NCBI RefSeq assembly: GCF_026626665.1
Contig: NZ_JAPNKE010000002.1
Coordinates: forward strand, 662,501 to 726,500
Reading direction: 5' to 3'
Origin: Nannocystis pusilla
GTDB taxonomy: Bacteria > Myxococcota_A > Polyangia > Nannocystales > Nannocystaceae
DNA length: 64,000 bases
In this document: one piece after another, positions 47,846 through 57,539 of the stretch
How positions within the stretch are numbered: the stretch's first letter is position 1
How the letters are laid out: each line of letters begins with the position of its first letter
Notes under the pieces: generated by a model
Told to the model about the DNA's origin: nothing
The model's database searches: none
What the model saw: the letters and a program-made list of their open reading frames with translations, nothing else
Translations under genes and position numbers: made by a program

Positions 47846-48795
47846 GCGAGCCGAACGACGACGGCGCGGCCGCGAGGCGGGCCATCTTCCGCGAGGAGGC
47901 CGTCCAGGCGCACCGCCGCGGCGCCGGGCCGGGCCGTCCGCTGCACATCGTGGCCACCTGGACGCGCTGGGCGATGGGCGTGACCCTGCTGCTGGTGGCC
48001 GCGAGTCTGGTGTTCGCAGTGACTGCGCGCGTCGGCGAATACGCGGAGGGCCGCGCGGTGGTGCGTCGCGAGGGGCGCGTGGCGGTCACCTCGGACGTCT
48101 CGGGCACCGTGCAGAGCATCGAGGTGCGCGCCGGTCAGCGCGTCGCGGCCGGCCAGGTGCTGGTGCAGCTCGACGATGCGGCCCCGCGCGCCGAGCTGTC
48201 GCGGGTGGAGCAGGAGTACCACCAGCGCCTGGTGGAGCTGCTGCGCAGCCCCGCCGACGACGCCAAGCGCGAGCGCCTGGCGACCCTGAAGGCGCAGCTG
48301 CAGCTGGCCCAGGCCCGCGTGCGCGAGCGGCAGATCGTCGCCTCGCAGCCGGGGCGGGTCTCCGACGTGCGGGTGCGGCCGGGCCAGCCGGTGGCGCCCG
48401 GCGACGCGGTGATCGCGGTCGAACAGGACACCGCGCGCACTGTGGTGATTGGGTTGTTCCCCGGGCACTATCGGCCGCTGCTGAGCGCGGCCGGGAGCCG
48501 CCTCACCCTCGAGCTCGAGGGCTTCCCGGACAGCCGCCACGAGGTCGCGGTGCGATCGGTGGCCGACGAGGTCGTCGGCCCCGCCGAGGCGATGCGCTAC
48601 CTCGGACGCGACCGCCAGGGTGCGCTCGAGCTCGCCGGCCCCGTGGTGGTGGTGGAGACCGAGCTGCCCTCGGACACCTTCGTCGCCGACGACACCGAGT
48701 ACCGCGTGTACGACGGCATGCAGGGGGTGCTCGAGGCCCGGCTGCGCTCCGAGACCCTGTTGGAAGTCCTCGTTCCGGCCCTGAAGCAGTTGTGA
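47842..48795 (+). CDS. HlyD-family membrane fusion protein
   Basis: A 317-residue periplasmic adaptor with an N-terminal membrane anchor (WAMGVTLLLVAASLVFAVTA), a biotinyl-lipoyl half motif (VAVTSDVSGTVQSIEVRAGQRVAAGQVLVQLDD), a helical hairpin (EQEYHQRLVELLRS... LAQARVRERQ) and the second lipoyl half with a beta-barrel domain (GRVSDVRVRPGQPVAPGDAVIAVE). It links the ABC exporter to an outer-membrane channel. GTG 47842 overlaps the previous stop as GTGA. It is part of the RiPP export operon. Confidence 0.88.
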   Translation: MSEPNDDGAAARRAIFREEAVQAHRRGAGPGRPLHIVATWTRWAMGVTLLLVAASLVFAVTARVGEYAEGRAVVRREGRVAVTSDVSGTVQSIEVRAGQRVAAGQVLVQLDDAAPRAELSRVEQEYHQRLVELLRSPADDAKRERLATLKAQLQLAQARVRERQIVASQPGRVSDVRVRPGQPVAPGDAVIAVEQDTARTVVIGLFPGHYRPLLSAAGSRLTLELEGFPDSRHEVAVRSVADEVVGPAEAMRYLGRDRQGALELAGPVVVVETELPSDTFVADDTEYRVYDGMQGVLEARLRSETLLEVLVPALKQL

Positions 48796-48801
48796 GTCGT
48801 C

Positions 48802-51008
48802 ATGAGCCACACCGAACAAGACCGTGCGCTCTCCCGGCGCTTCCCCGCGCTGCAGCGGCTGGGCGCGATCGGGTTCTCCGGCACCTCGATCACGTCCAGC
48901 AGATGACCGCGACCGACTGCGGCGCGGCCTGCCTGAGCATGGTGCTGCGATTTTATGGCCGCACCCACCCGCTCGACGAGCTGCGCGACGCGATGGGCGT
49001 CGATCACAACGGCGTCAGCGCACTGGGCATCCTGCGGGCCGCGCGTAGCTACGGCCTGCGCGGCCGCGGCGTGCGGGTCGACGACCTCGACGAGCTCGAC
49101 ATGCTGCCGGCGGGGACGATCCTGCACTGGGAGTTCAACCACTTCGTGGTGTTCGAGCGCGTCGATCGCGGCGTCCCGATCATCCTCGACCCCGCGCACG
49201 GTCGGCGGCGGGTCCCGCGGGCCGAGTTCGAGGAGGCGTTCACCGGGGTCGCGCTGCTGCTCGAGCCCGGGGAGGCGTTCGAGGCCAGCGGCCGGCGCCA
49301 GCCGCTGCTGCGCCGCTACTTCGCGCAGGTGCTGGCCTATCCGGCGCTGTGGAGCCGCTCGCTGCTGATGTCGGTGCTGGTCCAGCTGCTCGCGCTCGCC
49401 CTGCCGCTGATGACCACCTTGCTGGTCGACCGCATCATCCCGCGCCGCGACGTCGACCTGTTGATGGTGCTGGTCGCCGGCCTCGTCATGATGGTGCTGT
49501 TCACGTTCGTCAGCTCGCTGGTGCGCGCCAACCTGCTGGTGCAGCTGCGCACGCTGCTCGACGCCAACATGACGATCGGCTTCCTCGACCACCTGATCGA
49601 CCTGCCGTACTCGTTCTTCCAGAAGCGGTCCGCCGGCGACCTGTTGATGCGCCTCGGCAGCAACGCCACGGTGCGCGAGATCCTCACGTCCGGGGCCATG
49701 TCGGCGCTGCTCGACGGCACTCTGGTCAGCGTGTACCTGGTGCTGATCTTCTGGATCAGCCCGCTCGTGGGCGCGGTGGTGCTCTTGCTCGCGTCGCTGC
49801 AGCTCGCGCTGTTTTGGGCGACGCGCCGGGCCCAGCGCGAGCTGATGAGCGAGGGCCTGGCGGTGCAGGCCAAGACGTCGAGCTACGAGGTCGAGATGCT
49901 GACCGGCATCGAGACCCTCAAGAGCATAGGGGCCGAGTACCGCGCGGTCGATCGCTGGTCCAACCTGTTCGTCGACTCGCTCAACGTGTCGCTGCGGCGC
50001 GGTCGCCTCGACGCCATGATCTCGTCGCTGCTCGACGGCTTCAGCATGGCCGCGCCGCTGGTGATCCTCGGCGTCGGCACCAAGCTGGTGCTCGACGGCG
50101 ACCTCGGCCTCGGAGCGATGCTCGGCCTGTCGGCGCTGGGCTCGGGGTTCCTGCGGCCCATGGGCACGCTGGTGGGCGTCGCCATCAAGTTCCAGGTGCT
50201 GGGCAGCTACCTCGAGCGCATCGAGGACGTGATGCAGACCGAGCCCGAGCAGGACCCGAAGCGAGTCAAGCGGGCGCCGCGGCTGTCGGGGCGGATCCAG
50301 GCCGAGACGGTGACGTTCCGCTACTCGGAGGCGGTGCCGCCGGCGGTGCGCGAGGTGTCGGTGCGCGTCGAGCCGGGCCAGTTCGTGGCCGTGGTCGGCG
50401 GCTCGGGGGCGGGCAAGTCGACCCTGGCGAAGCTGCTGGTCGGCCTGTACTCGCCGCAGGGCGGGCGGGTGCTCTACGACGGCATCGACATCGCCGGCCT
50501 CGATCTGCGCAGCGTCCGCGAGCAGCTGGGCGTGGTGACCCAGCGCGGCGATCTGTTCGGCGTGTCGGTGCGCGAGAACATCGCCCTCGGGCGGCCCGAG
50601 ATCAGCCTCGACGAGGTGATCGAAGCGGCCAAGCGGGCGGCGATCCACGACGAGATCATGGCCCTGCCGATGGCCTACGACACGATCCTCGCCGACCGCG
50701 GGGCGTCGCTGTCCGGCGGCCAGCGGCAGCGGCTGGTGCTGGCGCGGGCGCTGGTCGGCAAGCCGGCGATGCTGCTGCTCGACGAGGCGACCAGCAACCT
50801 CGACACGGTGACCGAGGCGGCGATCCAGCGCTCGCTGGCGTCGCTGCAGTGCACGCGCATCGTCATCGCGCACCGGCTGTCGACGGTGGTGGACGCGGAC
50901 TTGATCCTGGTGATGGACGGCGGGCGCATCGTCGAGTCGGGCACGCACCGCCAGCTGCTGACCCACGGCGACGTGTACCGCCGGCTGTACGAGAGGCAGG
51001 AGTCATGA
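48802..51008 (+). CDS. peptidase C39-containing ABC exporter (PCAT)
   Basis: About 735 residues. An N-terminal C39 protease has the catalytic Cys in QMTATDCGAACLSM, a His in HWEFNHFVVFER and an Asp in IILDPAHG. It is followed by five to six membrane segments and an ATPase with Walker A (VGGSGAGKST), the LSGGQRQR signature, and Walker B (MLLLDEATS). C39 cuts double-Gly leaders like VTGG here, then exports the core. ATG 48802 (MSHTEQDRALSRRFPALQRL) reads into the C39 domain if one base is added near 48858-48866; the alternative GTG 48792 is in frame without correction, but its first 25 residues are less protein-like. Confidence 0.92.
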
Positions 51009-51904
51009 GGCGCGCAGCAAAGAGACAGTGGCTCGCGCTCGCGGGGGCGCTGGTGTTCGGCGCGAACGGGTGTGATGCGCGCGAGGTCGCCGCGGCGCAC
51101 GTGGCCGAGCGCGTCGCTTCGCGTGCAAGCGAGGAGCCCGTGGCAGCGAGCGCGGCCGCGGCCGAGGCGATGGTCGGCGTGCTCGTGCCGGTGGCGGAGG
51201 TCGTGCTGACGGCCCCGGAGTTCGCGCGGCTCGAGCGGATCGAGGTGCAGGTCGGCGACCGGGTGCGCGAAGGCGACGTGGTCGCGGCGCTGGACGTCCG
51301 GGAGGAGCGCCACGAGCTCGCGGCCGCCACCGCGGCGTGGGAGGCGAGCAAGGCGGAGCTCGAGCGGCTCGAGCTCGAGCTGCAACGGGCCCGGGAGACG
51401 CGCTCCGACACCGAGCAGCTGGAGGGCGTGGTCTCGGGGGCCGAGCTGCGTGAGCACCGCTACGCCGAGAAGCTCGCGGCGGCCCGCAAGCGCAGCGCCA
51501 GCGCGTCGCTCCGGCAGCAGCGCAGCTCGGTCGAGGACGCCAGCGCGAAGATCGTCGAGGCGCAGCTGCGGGCCCCGTTCGCCGGCGCCATCTCGCGGCG
51601 CTACGTCGACGCGGGGGCGACGCTCGAGCTCGGGCGGCCGGTGGTGCAGCTCATCTCGGACGCGCGGCTGGTGCGGTTCGCGGTGCCCGAGGCGCGCGGC
51701 GAGGCGCTGCGGCTGGGGGCGGCGGTGCGCGTGGAGTTCGTCGACGAGGGGCTGACCGTGACGGGCGAGGTGACGGCGATCGCGCCCGAGATCGACGCGG
51801 GGACGCGGCTGGTGTTCGCCGAGGCCCGGCTGGCGCCGGAGGACGGGCCGCTGCAGGCGTTGCGGGTCGGGACGGTCTGCAAGGTGGAGTTCGTCGCGCG
51901 GTGA
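51005..51904 (+). CDS. second membrane fusion protein (lipoprotein, RND/HlyD type)
   Basis: A 299-residue adaptor with a signal peptide and probable lipoprotein Cys (LALAGALVFGANGC; the lipobox is imperfect). A lipoyl half (FARLERIEVQVGDRVREGDVVAAL), a helical hairpin (AAWEASKAELERLELELQRARE) and a second half (VEAQLRAPFAGAISRRYVDAGATL) follow. Start ATG 51005 overlaps the exporter stop as ATGA. Two different adaptors around one PCAT is unusual; they may form a composite tunnel, or serve different steps. Confidence 0.83.
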   Translation: MRRAAKRQWLALAGALVFGANGCDAREVAAAHVAERVASRASEEPVAASAAAAEAMVGVLVPVAEVVLTAPEFARLERIEVQVGDRVREGDVVAALDVREERHELAAATAAWEASKAELERLELELQRARETRSDTEQLEGVVSGAELREHRYAEKLAAARKRSASASLRQQRSSVEDASAKIVEAQLRAPFAGAISRRYVDAGATLELGRPVVQLISDARLVRFAVPEARGEALRLGAAVRVEFVDEGLTVTGEVTAIAPEIDAGTRLVFAEARLAPEDGPLQALRVGTVCKVEFVAR

Positions 51905-51915
51905 TTCCCGGATGG

Positions 51916-51931
51916 CTGTCCTTCGGGACAT
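51916..51931. repeat. copy of the TGTCC/GGGACA palindrome
   Basis: CTGTCCTTCGGGACAT directly after the RiPP operon, preceded at 51901 by GTGATTC, where the last base of the final codon joins the stop. A second GTGATTC lies at 51932-51938. It is part of the dispersed family and possibly acts as a transcription end. Confidence 0.6.
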
Positions 51932-52036
51932 GTGATTCGCGGCGATCGGGCGCGGCCGGAGCTCGGCCGCGACGAGCGAGGGCGCGCGGGCGGAGAATGG
52001 CTGCGCAGGGGCGCGGGGACGTGCGATAAGCGAGGC

Positions 52037-53788
52037 ATGCCCGCGACCCTCGCAGCGCTCGAGTCCGCCCTCGCCACCGGCACCGAAGCGGAATGGCTGG
52101 CGCAGCTGAGCGACGAGGCGGTGCGCGAACAGGTGCAGCGCGCGCTGCAGGCCGATCGCAAGCTGTGGACGCAGTACCCCGATTCGCTGGGGAGCTGCCT
52201 GCTGGCGCGGACGTTCGGGGTCAAGGCGCTGGCGTCGCTGCACCGGGCGTGGGCGAAGGAGCTGGCGGCGCGCGGGCGGCCGTGGATCCGGCCGCTACGC
52301 CAGCTGCCGGTGGAGGTGCTCCCGCTGGCCGAGCTGGAATCCGCCAGGGGCCTGTCGTTCGGGGGGCTGCGCGTGCCGCTCTTCGTGACGGACGACGAAT
52401 TGCTGCTGACCGCGCACCCGCGCGGATCGGGGCGAAAAAAGGAGCGGGTGCGCTGGCACTGGACCGAGGGCCGCGCGATCGTCGAGCCGGCGCCGGCGGG
52501 CGACGGGGCCGCGGCGAAATATCCGCAGTTCGTGTCGGACGGGTGGGGCCCCACGTATATGATCCGCGCCGAGGGAGCGCCGCGGGTGGCGTTGCCGTGC
52601 CCGGACGGGGGCAGCGCGAGCGTGCAATGGTCGGCCGACGGCTCGCGCCTGATCGTGTACGGGACGCACGACGAATACGCCGGGGGATTCGTGTATGTCG
52701 TCCATCCCGGGACGCTGGCGGTCGAGCGCGCGCTCGAGGTCGATTCGCCGGTGTCGAGCGTCGTCGACGGCGGCGGACAAATGGTGGTATCGACGTACCG
52801 CAGCGGGACGATCGGGTGGGTCGACGGCCGCAAGTACGTGCTGCCGATCGGCGAATACGAGTTCGCGGTGTCACCAAGCGGCAAGTACGTGGCCACCTTC
52901 GCCGGGGTCCTGAAGCTCTGGTCGCTGGCGGAGCTCGTGCGCCACGAGGCGCGGCCGCCCGAGCCCGGGTTTCCGGCGTGCTTCGATCCGGACGGCGAGC
53001 GCCTGCTGTGCGACCGGGAGCTGCTCGACGGGCGCACGGGGAAGCGCGTCGCGCGGCTGAATCCGGAGCTCGGGCCGTACCTCGAGGGCGGACCGCCGCA
53101 GCCGTGGCTTCACTTCGGCACGCGCGTGCTGATCTGCACGCACGGCGGGCTGCAGCTGTGGGACGCGCGCCGCGGCAAGCCGCTGGAGACGACGGAGCCG
53201 CTCGGGTTCCCGCACTGGTACACTCTGGCGTACGACCGCGAGGGCTCGCGCCTGGCGGCGCTGCAACAGGGCAAGAAGCCCGTGGCGCTGCACGAGCTGC
53301 CGCATGGGCGTCTCGTTCGCACGGTGATCTTCGAGCTGGCCGGCCAGGCGCTGGGGATGGCCGACGACGGGAGCATGCTCGCGGTGCAGCGCGGCGGGCG
53401 GGTCGAGGTCCGCACGGTGGACGGCGCGCTGGTGCGGCGCTGCGGTCAGGTGATCCAGGGGGCACGCGAGCGGCGGTCGTACGACCCGCCGCCCCGGTTC
53501 TCGCGCGACGGCCGGCGGATCGCGGCGCGGGTGGGCGACCAGGCGTGGCGGATCTGGACGCTCGCCAGCGGGGAGGAGGAGCGCGTCGCGGACGAACTGG
53601 AGGACGTCGCCGACTTCGCGGCGCCGCGGCCTGCCGGCTGGAAGCTGGAGGGCGGCAAGTTTTCGGTGTTCACCCACGAGGCGAGCGGCACCACGATCGC
53701 GCTGCCGGTGAACGGCGGCTGGCAGTTCAATCCGGCCGATCCGCGGATCGGCATCTGCAACGAGCTGCTCGTGATCCTGGAGGGCTGA
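52037..53788 (+). CDS. WD40/beta-propeller-like protein, cytoplasmic
   Basis: A 583-residue protein. A helical N-terminal 90 residues (DEAVREQVQRALQADRKLW) is followed by blade-like repeats with W-D/W-S endings: ASVQWSADGSRLIVYGTHDEY, YEFAVSPSGKYVATFAGVLKLW, GGLQLWDARRGKPL, PRFSRDGRRIAARVGDQAWRIW. No signal peptide. It probably forms one or two propellers that bind protein partners. The start ATG 52037 is close to a GCGAGG ribosome binding site. No operon partner is obvious; palindromes lie on both sides. Confidence 0.72.
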   Translation: MPATLAALESALATGTEAEWLAQLSDEAVREQVQRALQADRKLWTQYPDSLGSCLLARTFGVKALASLHRAWAKELAARGRPWIRPLRQLPVEVLPLAELESARGLSFGGLRVPLFVTDDELLLTAHPRGSGRKKERVRWHWTEGRAIVEPAPAGDGAAAKYPQFVSDGWGPTYMIRAEGAPRVALPCPDGGSASVQWSADGSRLIVYGTHDEYAGGFVYVVHPGTLAVERALEVDSPVSSVVDGGGQMVVSTYRSGTIGWVDGRKYVLPIGEYEFAVSPSGKYVATFAGVLKLWSLAELVRHEARPPEPGFPACFDPDGERLLCDRELLDGRTGKRVARLNPELGPYLEGGPPQPWLHFGTRVLICTHGGLQLWDARRGKPLETTEPLGFPHWYTLAYDREGSRLAALQQGKKPVALHELPHGRLVRTVIFELAGQALGMADDGSMLAVQRGGRVEVRTVDGALVRRCGQVIQGARERRSYDPPPRFSRDGRRIAARVGDQAWRIWTLASGEEERVADELEDVADFAAPRPAGWKLEGGKFSVFTHEASGTTIALPVNGGWQFNPADPRIGICNELLVILEG

Positions 53789-53796
53789 GAGGTCGA

Positions 53797-53812
53797 CTGT
53801 CCTCAGGGACAT
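53797..53812. repeat. copy of the TGTCC/GGGACA palindrome
   Basis: CTGTCCTCAGGGACAT, 9 bp after the stop of the WD40-like gene, followed at 53957-53975 by GTGATTCCACGGACATGTC. Both are in a 245-bp gap before the FIST gene. Confidence 0.6.
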
Positions 53813-54033
53813 CTCCTGTGATTGGGGTCGGCAGGCCTCGAATCATCGTTCGGGCGCGGCGACCGCCGCATCGGTGTGATGAATGAGGGCACCTCCGGAC
53901 GAAGCCGAGTTCGGCGATGCCGATGTAGGCCGAGGTCGACGCGGCTCGTGCGAGGCGTGATTCCACGGACATGTCGCGGCCTGCGAATGTCTGCGGAGGC
54001 CCGCGCAGCGGCCTTCTGTAGTACCTTCGCTGC

Positions 54034-55215
54034 ATGCGGACAGCGAGTGCTCACAGTGACGAACGGGACACTTCGCAAGCGGCCAGGGCGGCGTACGCGG
54101 CGGCGGTCGAGGCGCTCGGCGGGCCGCCCGACTGGCTGTTCGTGCAATCGACGGAGGCCCACGCGGGCGAGGCGGTGCGCCGGGCGCTGGTCGAGCTCGG
54201 GGCGCCGGCGGCCCACGGCAGCAGCTCGTGCATGGCGGTGCTGACGGAGGCGGGGGTGCACGCGGGCGGGCTGGCGCTGCTGGCAGTCCGCGACCCGGAG
54301 GGGGCGTTCGGGGTCGGAGCCGCGGACCTCGGCGCCGACCCGCGCGCAGCGGCCGAGCAGGCGGTAATGGCGGCGATCGACGACGCCGGCCGCCCGGGCG
54401 AGGTGCCGATGCTGGTGTGGATCACCGCGGCCCCGGGCCACGAAGAGGCGTGCCTGGCCGGGATCGAGGCGGTCCTGGGGCCCGACGTGCCGATCGTCGG
54501 CGGCAGCGCGGCCGACGACGCGATCGCGGGCCGCTGGTATCAATGGACGCGCGAGGGGACGCACTCGCAGGCGGTGGTGGTGAGCGTGCTGTACCCCTCG
54601 GGTCGGGTGGCCTCGGCGTTCCAGAGCGGCTACACGCCGACGACGCGCAGCGGCAAGGTGACGCGGGCGGACGAGCGCGCGATCCTCGAGATCGACGGGG
54701 CGCCGGCGGCGGAGGTCTACAATGCGTGGACCGGCGGGGCGATCGCGGCGGCGCGCGGCGGGGGCAACGTGCTGGCCGAATCGACGCTGCAGCCGCTGGG
54801 GCGGCGGGTCGGCGGCATCGGCGAGCTGGCGTCCTATCGCCTGGCCCACCCGGCGGTGGTCCGGCCCGACGGGGCGATCGAGCTGTTCGCCAGCTTCGAG
54901 GTCGGCGACGAGGTGGTGCTGATGCACGGGACGCACGAGGCGCTGGCGAGCCGCGCGGAGCGGGTGGCCGCGGACGCGCTGGCGTTCGCCGGGGTGCCGC
55001 AGGAGGCGGTCGCGGGGGCGCTGGTGGTGTTCTGCGCCGGCTGCATGCTGGCCCTGCGCTCGCAGCTGGACGCGATCGCGGCCGGCCTGCGCGCGGCCCT
55101 CGGCGGGGCGCCGTTCGTCGGCTGCTTCACGTTCGGCGAGCAGGGCTGCTTCGTCGGCGGCGAGAATCGCCACGGCAATCTGATGATCTCGGTCACCGCG
55201 CTGGTGCGCGCATAG
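54034..55215 (+). CDS. FIST-domain sensor protein
   Basis: A 393-residue protein with both FIST domains: the N-terminal one (about 30-215) with VPIVGGSAADD, and the C-terminal one (about 225-390) with AGCMLALRSQLDAIAAGL and GCFTFGEQGCFVGGENRHGNLMISVTALV. FIST proteins sense small molecules such as amino acids and signal to partners. No kinase is fused; the GAF-STAS gene that starts 8 bp later is the likely partner. Cytoplasmic. Confidence 0.9.
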   Translation: MRTASAHSDERDTSQAARAAYAAAVEALGGPPDWLFVQSTEAHAGEAVRRALVELGAPAAHGSSSCMAVLTEAGVHAGGLALLAVRDPEGAFGVGAADLGADPRAAAEQAVMAAIDDAGRPGEVPMLVWITAAPGHEEACLAGIEAVLGPDVPIVGGSAADDAIAGRWYQWTREGTHSQAVVVSVLYPSGRVASAFQSGYTPTTRSGKVTRADERAILEIDGAPAAEVYNAWTGGAIAAARGGGNVLAESTLQPLGRRVGGIGELASYRLAHPAVVRPDGAIELFASFEVGDEVVLMHGTHEALASRAERVAADALAFAGVPQEAVAGALVVFCAGCMLALRSQLDAIAAGLRAALGGAPFVGCFTFGEQGCFVGGENRHGNLMISVTALVRA

Positions 55216-55223
55216 GCATCCAC

Positions 55224-56239
55224 GTGGCGCGCGACGACGAATTGCTGCGCGAGACCGTGGCCCACCTCGAGCAGGCGCTGCACCGCGAGCGCGAGCGCCG
55301 ACGCGAGGCAGAGGGGCTGCTGTCGGGGGTCGGCACGGCCGCGACGGCGCGCTCGCTGGCAGACGCCGAGGAGGCGCTGCTGGCCGCGCTGGCGCCGGTG
55401 TTCGGCTACGAGGCGGGCGCGGTGCTGGTGCCCGAGACGGGCGGGAAGTACCGCCCGGCGACCGCGACGCACGAGGCGCTGAAGGCGGTGCGGCTGCCCG
55501 CCGGCGGGTTCGTGCAGCGGGTCGAGGGCGGCGAGGTGGCCGCCGTGTTCGACGTGGCGCGCGTGCCCGATCTGAAGCCGCTGGCGGCGGTGCCGGGGGT
55601 CCGCGCGGCGCTGATGCTGCCGCTGCGCACGAGCCGTGGAGCGGCGATCCTGCTGGGGGTCCACCGCGCGCGGCCGCCTTCTCGCCGCGGCAAGTGGCGC
55701 TGGCCAGGAGCTTCCTGCACACGGCGGGGCCGGTGCTGGAGAGCCTGGTGGCCCGCGAGCGCGAACACCTCGGCAGCGTGGCTGCTGCCCGCGCGGCGGC
55801 GCTCGAGCAGAGCAACGCGGAGCTGCAGCAGCGCGTCGACGAGATCGAGCGCCAGCGGGCGCAGATCCTCCGGCTGTCGGCGCCGGTGCTGCGGATCTGG
55901 CGCGACGTGCTGGCGGTGCCGCTGGCAGGGACGCTGGAGGAGCAGCAGATCGTGCACGTGAGCGAGAAGCTGCTGGAGACGATCGTCGAGACGCGGGCGC
56001 GGGTGGCGATCCTCGACATGACGGGGCTCGAGACGATCGAGGTGACGGCGGCGGAGCGGCTGCACGCGATCTTCCAGGCGGTACAGCTGCTCGGGGTGCA
56101 ATGCTTCGTCAGCGGGGTGCGCCCGGCCGTGGCCGACGCGCTGGTGAATCAGGGCACGGCCCCCCGCGCCGAGACGTTCGCCACGGTGGCCGACGCGCTG
56201 GCAGCCGCGATTCGTCGCTGCACGGCGGCGAGGCGCTGA
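55224..56239 (+). CDS. GAF-STAS regulator (RsbR-like), frameshifted
   Basis: About 338 residues. A helical N-terminus (LRETVAHLEQALHRERERRR) leads to a GAF domain (EEALLAALAPVFGYEAGAVLV..., ending FSPRQVALARSFLHTAGPVLE), a coiled coil (AAALEQSNAELQQRVDEIERQ) and a C-terminal STAS domain (LRIWRDVLAVPLAGTLEEQQ, then AILDMTGLETIEV with the D-x-T-G phospho-site). An indel near 55665-55682 separates the parts. RsbR relatives form stressosomes that control a stress sigma or second messenger; the FIST gene upstream may feed it. Start GTG 55224. Confidence 0.82.
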
Positions 56240-56407
56240 GGTGCCGTGAATGGGGGCGGTGAATCGAGTCGAGGGGTGATTCGCAAGATGAGCAGGACGG
56301 CGCCGCGTGCGAGACGGCGCGCACTGTCATGAATGGAATGTGGGGAGGGCCGGAGGGAGCGGAGCGGCCGAAGTCCGGTGATGGCGGATTGAGGTGCGCC
56401 GCCGGCC

Positions 56408-57249
56408 TCACAGGCCGAACGCCCGCAGCGCGGCGGTCTGAAGCGCGTGCGTGCGGTCGCTGTCGAGCAGGCCGACCGTCTCCCCGAGCTCGATCTCCTC
56501 CCAGTAGGCCGGATCGCGCTCGCGCAGCTCCGTGCGATCGATCTCGGTCGCCGGGTCCTCCACCACCTCGACGACGCGCTTGTTCACCCAGACGCAGAAG
56601 TCCACGAGATCGACGTTCGGCGCGGGCCTGTGCGCGCCGGCGACGATGATCGCGTTCTTCTCCTCCGCGGTGAGGAGCGAGGCGCAGCCCAGTCGAGCGC
56701 AAGATACCGGTCGAGCACCCTCGGGCTCCGCAGTCGCGCGCGCACCACTGCCTTGTACGCCCCGAGCGAGCCGATCGCGGACTTCTCGGCGAGCGCGGCC
56801 AGGAACGCGTCGACGTAGGGCCCGAAGCGCCCGACCTCGGCCTCGAACGCGGCGTCGCGGGCGGGCGGGCGCGGCGAGAGCGAGGCGAGCACGGGCAAGA
56901 GGGCGGGGCACGCGAGCGCGAGGCCGTCGAGCTCGCGGAGCCACGACAGGCGGGCGGTCTCGTCGCAGGCGGCGAGCATGCCCGCGAGCGCCGCCGTGAG
57001 CGCGCCCGGCTCGATCCGCGCGAGCACCTCGGCGGCGCGGTCGAGCGCCGCGTCACCGCCGGTGACGCTGAACCGATTCGCCAGCGCCGTGATCATGGGC
57101 GCGACGTGGGGCACGAGCTCTTCGGGCGGGACGCGCATGAGCGTGCGGGCGGCGTCCAACGCGATCTCCGCGAGCGCCGGATCGTCCGCGGGGTGGCCCA
57201 GGGCCCGCACGAGCCAATCGACGCTCTCCGTTGTGGTCTCCGCGGTCAT
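56408..57249 (-). CDS. helical repeat protein of unknown function, frameshifted
   Basis: About 280 residues. The N-terminal part has HEAT/ARM-like helices (DAARTLMRVPPEELVPHVAP, AAEVLARIEPGALTAALAGM, LLPVLASLSPRPPARDAAF). An indel near 56680-56695 moves the end to the frame of LLTAEEKNAIIVAGAHRPAP, then VDLVDFCVWVNKRVVEVVED and the tail LLDSDRTHALQTAALRAFGL. It is cytoplasmic. I do not recognise the family. It is convergent with the GAF-STAS gene and divergent from the ECF sigma gene across about 290 bp in which I see no gene. Confidence 0.6.
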
Positions 57250-57539
57250 CACACGCCTCGAATCATGGTAGCAGGTCGACGCTTCCGGCGCGCCGAACGT
57301 ACCACGGCTCGGGCGCGTCGCGTGGCGGCAGCGCCTCGGACATCCGGCGAGGGCCGCGGTCCTCGAGCGCGCAGCGACCGGCACGAGCCCCGGCCACGCC
57401 GGCGTCGACGCGGCGACGCGCATCCTCGGTGCCGACCCGGCGAACGCCTCGGCCGATGGCATTGCCGTGAGCGAGAAAAAGATCGGTGGGCGCCGGAGTC
57501 GGCGCTTGGTACCGGAGAAACTCGCGCTAGACTGCACAG

